Below are positions 35,847-43,077 of a stretch of DNA of 64,000 bases, one piece after another. This DNA comes from Lutibacter flavus (GTDB lineage: Bacteria; Bacteroidota; Bacteroidia; Flavobacteriales; Flavobacteriaceae). The notes below the pieces were generated by a model, which saw nothing but the letters and a program-made list of their open reading frames with translations, searched no databases and was not told the DNA's origin. Positions within the stretch are counted from its first letter, which is position 1. Each line of letters starts with the position of its first letter. The DNA lies in contig NZ_FZNX01000001.1 of NCBI RefSeq assembly GCF_900188355.1, positions 605,754-669,753 on the forward strand. Reading direction: 5' to 3'. The translations under genes and the position numbers were made by a program.

Positions 35847-35884
35847 AACCAATGCTACCGTAAAAAGGTGGTGTTGGTTTTTTT
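35847..35884 (+). terminator. Terminator after the fibre gene
   Basis: AACCAATGCTACC (35847-35859) pairs, with two to three mismatches, with GGTGGTGTTGGTT (35867-35879), and a T-run follows. Confidence 0.75.
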
Positions 35885-35907
35885 GTTATAGTAAAAAAGT
35901 AACTTAA

Positions 35908-36007
35908 TCCGTCATTACGAGGCGCGATAGCAACGAAGTAATCTGTTACTTTGCAGTTCTACTCATGAGATTGCTTCTTTCCACTTCGTTTCAATCGCAA
36001 TGACGGA
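35908..36007. repeat. REP-like palindromic element (CGTCATTACGAGG type)
   Basis: The 100-base unit begins TCCGTCATTACGAGGCGCGA and ends TTTCAATCGCAATGACGGA, with inner pairs AAGTAATCT/AGATTGCTT. This is the widespread Bacteroidota intergenic repeat CGTCATTGCGAGG...GCAATGACG. It lies exactly between the fibre gene and the 3' end of the btuF-like gene, at the border of the accessory block. Confidence 0.75.
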
Positions 36008-36012
36008 TAAGA

Positions 36013-37146
36013 TTACTTCAACTTTTCAAAAAAAGTAAATTTATAATCTTCCATTAACTCAGGATGGGCAATTTTAATTAGGTCTTTTAGCACTAAATCT
36101 GGTCGGGCAGGAGCAAGTTCAAAATAAATAATTCCGCCTTTTTCACCACGTTTATTTACAAAGGAATAAACTTCTTTATTTTTAAATGCTTCAAAATTGG
36201 AATAGATATCATTTGCTTTTTTAATTTCTTCTAGGGAGGTATAAAAACTAGGTGAAATCCATAAATTGGCATCTTTTCCTTTCTCAAAAACATTTTCAAT
36301 ATTTAAAGATAAACTTCCTTTTCCTTTCGAATCTTTCCATAAATAATTTGTATTTGCATCTTTTAAAAAAGTAGCTTCAAAGCTGTCGCCAGCAGGTAAA
36401 TTCCAAATGTCTTTAAAGAGTCCCCCAGAAATAATTGTAGGTGTATTTTTAGATTTTATGGCAGTGTTTTTAGCTTCTATATAATTCTTTTCAATAGTAT
36501 TAAAAATACTATCTGCTTCTTTTTCTTTATCAAATAAAACACCAAAAAACCGAATCCATTCTGCTCTTCCTAAAGGAGTTTCTTCTAGCCAGTCACCATT
36601 TAAAATTACTGGAATTCCCAAATTTTCAATGGTGGTAAACATTTTATTGTTGCTGTTTATTGAAAATCCAACAACTACATCAGGTTTTAAATTTATTAAC
36701 GATTCAGTATTTATATTTTCTTCGTTTCCAAGATCTATTATTTTACCATCTTCAATTAATTTTCTAGTTTTAATTGAAGAAATATAATCTGAATTAGGAT
36801 AGCCAACCAGCTTATTTTCAACTTGTAATAATTCTAACATTGGAATATGAGTGGTGCTGGTTACAACTATTGAATTTATAGGAGTTGCTATTTCTTTAAA
36901 GTTATTTTTTGATTTAGTTTTTGTAAGAATAAATTCAAAAGTTTCTTTAGAATTTTGATATGGAGCTTTAATAATTAGCTTTTTGTAATTCGTAAAAGAT
37001 TGAATTTCAAAGCCTTTTGCGTATTTAATAGTGCTTTTAGAGTTGACTTCCTTTAGTTGAGATTTACTTTTCACATCATTTTTACATGATACAGAAATTA
37101 AAAATAAAATTAAAACACTTAATAATTGGTACGTTATAGACTTCAT
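36013..37146 (-). CDS. btuF: BtuF-like ABC transporter substrate-binding lipoprotein
   Basis: The 377-residue protein has a lipoprotein signal ending in LISVSCKN (C21), then the helical-backbone binding protein fold: VVTSTTHIPMLELL, LVGYPNSDYIS, LINLKPDVVVGFS, GIPVILNGDWLEETPLGRAEWIRFFG and the C-terminal EVYSFVNKRGEKGGIIYFE. Such proteins bind cobalamin or iron chelates and pass them to an inner-membrane ABC importer. The divergent receptor gene with a cobalamin riboswitch makes vitamin B12 the likely ligand. A TACATTTG promoter lies just upstream on this strand (37171-37164). A fragment of a related gene lies at 30150. Confidence 0.85.
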   Translation of the reverse strand: MKSITYQLLSVLILFLISVSCKNDVKSKSQLKEVNSKSTIKYAKGFEIQSFTNYKKLIIKAPYQNSKETFEFILTKTKSKNNFKEIATPINSIVVTSTTHIPMLELLQVENKLVGYPNSDYISSIKTRKLIEDGKIIDLGNEENINTESLINLKPDVVVGFSINSNNKMFTTIENLGIPVILNGDWLEETPLGRAEWIRFFGVLFDKEKEADSIFNTIEKNYIEAKNTAIKSKNTPTIISGGLFKDIWNLPAGDSFEATFLKDANTNYLWKDSKGKGSLSLNIENVFEKGKDANLWISPSFYTSLEEIKKANDIYSNFEAFKNKEVYSFVNKRGEKGGIIYFELAPARPDLVLKDLIKIAHPELMEDYKFTFFEKLK

Positions 37147-37163
37147 TATAAATATAATTTTTG

Positions 37164-37171
37164 CAAATGTA
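37164..37171 (-). promoter_or_regulatory. -7 element TACATTTG of the btuF-like gene
   Basis: Read on the minus strand this is TACATTTG, 17 bases before the ATG at 37146. The short distance means that the btuF-like transcript has no room for a riboswitch. Confidence 0.55.
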
Positions 37172-37231
37172 ATATTTTAGAAAATTAATAGTACTAATTA
37201 CTCTTATTTTAATTAATTTCGCAGCTGATTA

Positions 37232-37409
37232 TGGTTCCTACACTATACTTCAGTATAGATTAAGTGAAAAGGGAAGTTGGTTAAACTCCAACGCTGTACC
37301 CGCAACTGTACGCTTTGTCGATTTTGTTCGATGGTTGTTATTACTCTTTAACCACTGTTCTTTAAGAATGGGAAGGTAAATAACAATACGCAAGCCAGGA
37401 GACCTGCCA
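37232..37409 (+). promoter_or_regulatory. Cobalamin riboswitch upstream of the receptor gene
   Basis: The conserved core elements are present in order: GGTTCC at about 37233, AAAAGGGAAGTTGG at about 37267, ACGCTGTACCCGCAACTGT at 37291-37309, and the B12 box GCCAGGAGACCTGCC at 37394-37408. Adenosyl- or methylcobalamin binding normally turns off expression. A hairpin TCAAAC...GTTTGA (37423-37447) follows with no T-run, so control is more likely at translation than by termination. It serves the TonB-dependent receptor at 37508. Confidence 0.93.
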
Positions 37410-37507
37410 AAATCTTTATAGTTCAAACTTTCGGGAGAAAGGTTTGAGTATGTGGAAATACTTAAAACTTACCTGATTAATTTATTAATTAATTCAAACA
37501 AAGTAAA

Positions 37508-39412
37508 ATGAAAAAATCATTTCATTTAAGTTGGGTATGCCTTATTATGGTATTCACCAATTTATTTGCTCAAGAAAAAAAGCAAGAAGTTGAGCAATTA
37601 AACGAAGTTGTAGTAACCGCAACAAAATTTGCAACAAAAAAAGAACTTGTAGGTAAAATTATTTACCAAATTAAGGCCAAAGATCTTGAAAACTTAAAAG
37701 GTCAAACAGTAGTTGATGTTTTAGATAACATTTCTGGAATTCACATAAATGGCAACAACAGTTCTGCCGGAAAAAATAAAAGTACTTATATTAGAGGAGG
37801 AAGAGACCGTCATTTTTTAGTACTAATTGATGGGGTTCCAGTTAACGACCCTTCTGGAGTAAACACTACTTTTGATTTACGATTATTAACATTAAGTCAG
37901 GTTGCGTCTATTGAAGTTATGAATGGTGCTGCAAGTACATTATATGGTTCTGGTGCTGCAACCGGAGTTATTAATATTACTTTAAAGGATGCTAATAAAA
38001 AACCTATTTCATTGAATTATCAAACCTCTGTAGGTACTAATAATTCTCAAAAAGATTCAAAAATTAATTTTAATGAGATTAATCAAAATGTATCTGTTAA
38101 TGGGGCTTTGAACAAATTTAATTATTTAACATCTTTCAATATTTCAAAAACAGATGGTTTATCAGAAGCTAGTGATGAGAATAGCACTGATAAATATGGA
38201 AGTGATGCGCTAAAAGCAAGCAATGCATTTATGAGAATTGGTTATAATTTTAATAATGATTTAAGCATTAAATTATTTAGTAATTATGATAAAAACACCT
38301 ACGATTACGATGCAGGTGCTTTTTCTGATTCAGATATAAATAATGGTGAAAATGAACAAGTTAGATTTGGGATTTCATCGAATTATAAGTATACCAAAGG
38401 AAGTTTAAAATTAATTGTTTCTATGAATAAAATTGATAGAATGTTTGATAGTTATAATGGTTGGACTCTAGAAACAGATCATTATGAATATACTGGTAAA
38501 ACATATGTTATTGATGCTGTTAATAATTATAAATTTTCAGAGGAAATACAATTAATAACAGGTTTAAATTATCAGAAACAAAGTAATTTAACTAACAGTC
38601 CGTATGGAAATATTGACGAGAATATAGCTAATTACGAAACAATAGATCCTTATGCGACAGTAGTTTATAATTCATCAAATGGATTTAATATAAACGGTGG
38701 ACTTCGATTAAATAACCATAGCGAATATGGAAATCATTTTGTTTATAATGTAAACCCATCTTTTAATTTCACTAATAATTTTAGAGTTATTTCTTCATTA
38801 AGTACTGCTTTTATTGCACCAAGTACTTACCAATTATTTTCGCAATACGGTAATGTAAATTTAGATCCGGAAGAAACTAAAACTGTTGAATTGGGATTAA
38901 TTTATTCAAAGGGCCAACTATTTGAAATTAACTCGGTTTTCTTTTATCGAGAAGAAGATAATGCTATTATTTTACCAGATTATATTACCTACCAAAACGC
39001 AACTGAAACGTTAAATGCAAAAGGTATAGAAACTGAGCTTAAAATAAATGCATTAAAAGATGTTTCTTTTAGATTAGGGCATACTTATACTAATAAAAGT
39101 GCAGATTTGGATTACATTCCTAAAAATAAATTCACAGCTTTAATTGAAACCAGTTCAATTAAAAACAGCTATGTGTCATTGCGCCTAAAAAATATTTCTG
39201 AACGAACATATTTTGATCAGTGGGGAACAGGAGAGAATATTAATTTAGATGCTTATAATTTAGTTGATTTATATGGAAGCCATAATTTAATAAAAGATAG
39301 GCTTTCTGTATTTATTCAAGTGAACAATATTTTTAATGAAGATTATGTTGAAACAATTGGATATACTACTAGAGGAAGAAATTTTAAAATTGGATTAGAT
39401 TTTAATTTTTAA
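37508..39412 (+). CDS. btuB: TonB-dependent cobalamin receptor (BtuB-like)
   Basis: The 634-residue protein has a signal peptide (to about residue 21, LFAQ), a TonB-box/plug start (EQLNEVVVTATKFA), plug motifs TYIRGGRDRHFLVLIDGVPVND and ASTLYGSGAATGVINITLK, and a 22-strand barrel ending in RNFKIGLDFNF with a C-terminal phenylalanine. The cobalamin riboswitch in its leader and the divergent binding-protein gene make it the outer-membrane transporter for vitamin B12 or related corrinoids. Length is typical of BtuB-type receptors. Confidence 0.9.
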   Translation: MKKSFHLSWVCLIMVFTNLFAQEKKQEVEQLNEVVVTATKFATKKELVGKIIYQIKAKDLENLKGQTVVDVLDNISGIHINGNNSSAGKNKSTYIRGGRDRHFLVLIDGVPVNDPSGVNTTFDLRLLTLSQVASIEVMNGAASTLYGSGAATGVINITLKDANKKPISLNYQTSVGTNNSQKDSKINFNEINQNVSVNGALNKFNYLTSFNISKTDGLSEASDENSTDKYGSDALKASNAFMRIGYNFNNDLSIKLFSNYDKNTYDYDAGAFSDSDINNGENEQVRFGISSNYKYTKGSLKLIVSMNKIDRMFDSYNGWTLETDHYEYTGKTYVIDAVNNYKFSEEIQLITGLNYQKQSNLTNSPYGNIDENIANYETIDPYATVVYNSSNGFNINGGLRLNNHSEYGNHFVYNVNPSFNFTNNFRVISSLSTAFIAPSTYQLFSQYGNVNLDPEETKTVELGLIYSKGQLFEINSVFFYREEDNAIILPDYITYQNATETLNAKGIETELKINALKDVSFRLGHTYTNKSADLDYIPKNKFTALIETSSIKNSYVSLRLKNISERTYFDQWGTGENINLDAYNLVDLYGSHNLIKDRLSVFIQVNNIFNEDYVETIGYTTRGRNFKIGLDFNF

Positions 39413-39425
39413 GATATAATAAGAT

Positions 39426-39504
39426 AAAAAATGTCATTCTAAATGAAATGAAGTATCTAATTTTAGATAGATTTTTTAACAACATTTAGAATGACATTTT
39501 TTTT
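39426..39504. terminator. Bidirectional terminator or palindromic repeat
   Basis: AAAAAATGTCATTCTAAATG (39426-39445) is the exact reverse complement of 39483-39502. The sequence GTCATTCTAAATGAAATGAA resembles the dispersed GTCATTCTGAATGAAATGAAG repeats of Flavobacteriia. It lies between the convergent ends of btuB and the next gene and can end both transcripts. Confidence 0.8.
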
Positions 39505-40024
39505 ACATAAAACTTTTCACTTCATTTTTTATAAATGAAAGAGCAGTTGTAGATGGAGGAGAAGTATTTAACATTCTCTTTAATATTGCCTCTCGCAATT
39601 CTTGAGCATTTGTAATTATGGAATCATCAGCTGTATTTTTAATAATTTGCATAGTTGCATTTTTTGATGCAATTATAACATTCCAGCATTTATCTGAGAT
39701 ATAAATTTGTTGTGATAAATTATGTTCAAACTCTTGTTCAATTGTATTTATTAAGCTTTGTAAATAAGCATCTTTATCATTATTTATTGAAGTAACCCGT
39801 AGCAATAAATTAGAAGGATTCATTCGTTCTAAAAACAACGTCATTCTTTCGTATGCTTGTAATCTTATAGGTAAAGAATGCTTTTGATTCTCTTTTAGCA
39901 ATGTAATCTTTAATTTCCGTACTTCAGAAGCAGTATAATTTTTAAAAAAATAATAGGCCACAAATCCAGTAACAATTGTTGGTATAGTATAACTCAATAA
40001 ATCAATAATTCTATTTATTTCCAT
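39503..40024 (-). CDS. Membrane-anchored hypothetical protein
   Basis: The 173-residue protein has one N-terminal membrane helix (IIDLLSYTIPTIVTGFVAYYFF, about 6-27) and then a soluble helical region (28-173) rich in E, K, and L with RLQAYERMTLFLERMNPSNLLLRV and QEFEHNLSQQIYIS. I recognise it as a type common in Flavobacteriia without assigned function. It is convergent with btuB and divergent from fadL. Confidence 0.6.
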   Translation of the reverse strand: MEINRIIDLLSYTIPTIVTGFVAYYFFKNYTASEVRKLKITLLKENQKHSLPIRLQAYERMTLFLERMNPSNLLLRVTSINNDKDAYLQSLINTIEQEFEHNLSQQIYISDKCWNVIIASKNATMQIIKNTADDSIITNAQELREAILKRMLNTSPPSTTALSFIKNEVKSFM

Positions 40025-40140
40025 AATGTTTTATTTCATTTCAAAAATAGACATTGTTATAATAACATACAATTATGATTTAATAATTATAAATTATTTT
40101 ATTGCTAAATTTTTTTGAATAAAATCTGATCATTTTAGAG

Positions 40141-40269
40141 TGTAACAGTTGTTACATTCTAAATGAAAAATTATGATAATTGTCAGTGTTAGTAGGTACG
40201 AATCTTTCTAATTTTGTTGTGTAACAATTGTATAATAATTATATTTAAAGCAATAAATGTTACATAACA
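40141..40269 (+). promoter_or_regulatory. Promoter region of the FadL-like gene with repeated TGTAAC-type sites
   Basis: A perfect inverted repeat TGTAAC-AGTT-GTTACA stands at 40141-40156. A half-conserved copy, TGTAACAATTGTATAA, stands at 40220-40235 just after the -7 element TAATTTTG (40209-40216), and a third, TGTTACATAACA, at 40258-40269. A regulator of the Crp/Fnr or TetR kind could bind these; which one is not known. Confidence 0.45.
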
Positions 40270-40294
40270 AGGAATATTAAACAAATATTAAATT

Positions 40295-41671
40295 ATGAAA
40301 AATTTACTAAAATTGGCAGTTCTATTATTTACAACTGCAACTTTTGCTCAAGCAGGACACATTATGCAAGGTGTTGGTGCGGTTAATATGTCAATGGGTG
40401 GGGCTTCTACAGCGCAACCAATAGATATAAGTGGAGCTCTACAATGGAATCCAGCATCTATCTCAACTTTTGATAATAAAATAATGAATTTTGATTTAGG
40501 GTTGTTCTTTTCTTCTCCAGAATTATCTTCAACTTATGGTCCGCTTTCTGGTGTGACTGAGGATGATAGAGGAGTATCTCCTATGCCTGCATTGGCAATG
40601 GTTTGGGGTAAAGAAGATAGCAAACATACTTTTGGAGCTTCTGCTTTTGGTATTAGTGGTTTTGGTGTAACATTTCCAGAAAATATTAACTACCCACAAG
40701 ATAGAATGGGAAATCCAAATCCAAGTTTTGATCAAAATTCACCTGTTAATCCTATTAATTTCCCTCAAATGGCAGGAGGTTTTGGTCATCTTGAATCAGA
40801 TTATATGTTGTTACAAGTAGGATTTACTTGGGCTTATGAAATTTCTGAGAATTTCTCAATAGGAGTGCAGCCAACATTTAATTATGCAGCGTTGGAATTA
40901 GCACCAAACCCAATAGCTTCTCCAAGTCAAACATTAGGTTATCCAGTAAGTGATAAAGCGAGTGCATTAGGTTTTGGAGCACAAGTTGGTTTATTTTATG
41001 AATCTGATGGAGGATTTAAATTAGGAGCTTCATATAAAACAACACAATCATTTGGTGATTTAGAATTTAAAAACACTTATTTAGATGGATCATCAGCTCC
41101 TGATGCTTCATTTAATATGGATTATCCAGCAATATTATCATTTGGTACTGGTTATTCTAACGAAACAATAGATTTTGCATTGGATTATAGAATGGTAGAT
41201 TATGAAAACACTGATGGTTTTTCTGAAAAAGGTTGGGTGATTGCTGATAATGGTTTCCCTTCAGGTGCGGTTAAAGGTTTTGGTTGGAAAAACATCAATA
41301 TAATTTCAGTTGGTTTACAATATAAAGGAATTGAAAAAATGCCTTTAAGAGTTGGTTATACTTATAGTAGCAACCCTATTGAAGACGAATTGGCATTTTT
41401 CTCTACACCAGCAACAGCAGTAATTGCAAATGCATTTCAATTAGGTTTTGGATATGAATTTAGTGAAAACTTTACCTTAAACGGCGTATATCATTACGGC
41501 TCTAGTGATGGGAAAACTGAAGGAACATTGTTAGATCCAACTCCTGATGTTATGGGAGGTCCTTGGAATGCGACTACAAACCCACTTGGTATTATCCCAG
41601 GTTCTAAAGTTGGTTACGAAATGACAACTAGTATGATAATGTTTGGAGTTTCATATACATTTACAAAATAG
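40295..41671 (+). CDS. OmpP1/FadL family outer-membrane transporter
   Basis: The 458-residue protein has a signal peptide (MKNLLKLAVLLFTTATFAQ) followed by the FadL N-terminal hatch sequence AGHIMQGVGAVNMSMGGAST and GALQWNPASIS; the rest alternates beta-strands ending in MIMFGVSYTFTK. FadL proteins let long-chain fatty acids and other hydrophobic compounds cross the outer membrane. It is monocistronic with its own terminator at 41694-41723 and a promoter region with inverted repeats. Confidence 0.88.
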   Translation: MKNLLKLAVLLFTTATFAQAGHIMQGVGAVNMSMGGASTAQPIDISGALQWNPASISTFDNKIMNFDLGLFFSSPELSSTYGPLSGVTEDDRGVSPMPALAMVWGKEDSKHTFGASAFGISGFGVTFPENINYPQDRMGNPNPSFDQNSPVNPINFPQMAGGFGHLESDYMLLQVGFTWAYEISENFSIGVQPTFNYAALELAPNPIASPSQTLGYPVSDKASALGFGAQVGLFYESDGGFKLGASYKTTQSFGDLEFKNTYLDGSSAPDASFNMDYPAILSFGTGYSNETIDFALDYRMVDYENTDGFSEKGWVIADNGFPSGAVKGFGWKNINIISVGLQYKGIEKMPLRVGYTYSSNPIEDELAFFSTPATAVIANAFQLGFGYEFSENFTLNGVYHYGSSDGKTEGTLLDPTPDVMGGPWNATTNPLGIIPGSKVGYEMTTSMIMFGVSYTFTK

Positions 41672-41693
41672 TAATACAATCACAAGTTAATTT

Positions 41694-41723
41694 AAAAACG
41701 GCTTCTTAGGAAGTCGTTTTTTT
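41694..41723 (+). terminator. Terminator of the FadL-like gene
   Basis: AAAAACGGCTTC pairs with GAAGTCGTTTTT (one G-T pair) around TTAG; a T-run follows. Confidence 0.85.
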
Positions 41724-41783
41724 GTGCTATATATTAAAATTAACAAATTAATTCTTGTTTATTTGTAAACCAAAATTTTACAA

Positions 41784-43010
41784 ATGCTAATTAAAAGGAA
41801 TAAATCACTTATTTTATATTCACTATTATTATTTGTAATATCTGCAATATATGGTTTGTTGTTGAGATGGAACTTTGCCTTTCCAACTAAAATTATTTCG
41901 TATAAAAATTTATTACAAGGGCACTCACATGTGGCTTTTTTAGGTTGGGGTTACTTAGCCCTTATTGGAATTCTTTTGTGTTTATTTATAACAAAAGAAA
42001 AACAAAAAAACAACATATATAATATAACAATTATTACAATTATCATTACCATTTTTTTAATGTTAATTAGTTTTATAGCAAGTGGATATAAAGTTTTTTC
42101 TATTGCGCTTCTTTCTATATTTGGAGTAGTTTCATATGTGTTATCCTTTAGGTTATTGAAAGATATATCAGGAATAAGTACTTCACATAAATTAATCAGA
42201 TTTGGTGTTTATTATTATTTAATTTCGAGTTTAGCAACTTGGTTTTTAGCATTTGTTATTATAACTCAAGGTAAAACGGAATTGTATTATAATACGGTTT
42301 ATTTTTATTTACATTTTTTATACAATGGTTTTTTTGTATTTGTTTTGTTTGGTATTTTATTTAAAATTTTAGAAAATCAAGAGATAATAATTTCAGAAAG
42401 ACTTAAAAAGAACTTTTTTATATATTTAAATGTAGCTTGTATACCGGCTTATGTGCTTTCAGTGTTATGGAGTACTAACAATTTAGCTTTTAATAGTGTT
42501 GGATTTTTTGCAGCAATATTGCAATTAATTTCATTAGTAATTTTATTTAGAATTTTAAAACAAGCCTATGTGCAACTTCAATGGAATTATATTTCAAAGT
42601 TACTGTTGAAATATTCAATGGTGGCGTATGCATTAAAAATAGTTGCTCAATTGGCATCATCATTACCTTATTTTGTTTCAAAATCATTGGCATTAAAGCC
42701 ATTTTTTATCATTGGATATTTACATTTATTTACGTTGGCATTTATGAGTGTTTTTATTCTATTAATTTTAAATCAACTAAAAATTATTAGCTTTAAAAAA
42801 CTAAGTTCAAAAATAGGAATAGGTTTATTCCTTTTAGGAGTTTTATTTACAGAATTGCTGTTATTTTCACAAGGATTTTTAATATTGCTGCAATTAAAAG
42901 CTATCAATTATTACAATCAGTTGCTATTAGCGGTTAGTTTTCTTATTGTTGTAGGATTGATTTTTATTTTTAGTAGTCAGTTTATAAAACAACGAAATAT
43001 TATAAAATAA
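41784..43010 (+). CDS. Polytopic membrane protein with oxidase-like histidine motifs
   Basis: The 408-residue protein has about twelve hydrophobic helices and no signal peptide. Conserved-looking histidines sit in helices: H47 and H49 in LLQGHSHVAFLGWGYLA, one in FYLHFLYNGFFVF and one in IGYLHLFTLAFMS. This recalls the haem ligands of heme-copper oxidase subunit I and NnrS-like proteins, but the copper-site histidine cluster is not seen. I would not name a function beyond possible haem binding. It precedes pcrA on the same strand but a promoter lies between. Confidence 0.6.
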   Translation: MLIKRNKSLILYSLLLFVISAIYGLLLRWNFAFPTKIISYKNLLQGHSHVAFLGWGYLALIGILLCLFITKEKQKNNIYNITIITIIITIFLMLISFIASGYKVFSIALLSIFGVVSYVLSFRLLKDISGISTSHKLIRFGVYYYLISSLATWFLAFVIITQGKTELYYNTVYFYLHFLYNGFFVFVLFGILFKILENQEIIISERLKKNFFIYLNVACIPAYVLSVLWSTNNLAFNSVGFFAAILQLISLVILFRILKQAYVQLQWNYISKLLLKYSMVAYALKIVAQLASSLPYFVSKSLALKPFFIIGYLHLFTLAFMSVFILLILNQLKIISFKKLSSKIGIGLFLLGVLFTELLLFSQGFLILLQLKAINYYNQLLLAVSFLIVVGLIFIFSSQFIKQRNIIK

Positions 43011-43052
43011 ACATTGTCAATAACTTTTATTGCCAAACTAAACATGTAATAG

Positions 43053-43060
43053 TACATTTG
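43053..43060 (+). promoter_or_regulatory. -7 element TACATTTG of the helicase gene
   Basis: TACATTTG with TTG at 43030-43032, 20 bases upstream, fits the phylum promoter. The transcript would begin about 10 bases before the GTG start at 43078. Confidence 0.6.
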
Positions 43061-43077
43061 AATTTTAAAGATTTCCT

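Noticed and set aside
30150..36013. DGR reverse transcriptase near the fibre gene
   Set aside because: No frame with YxDD-type reverse transcriptase motifs is present in the block or elsewhere in the window, so a local DGR is not claimed.
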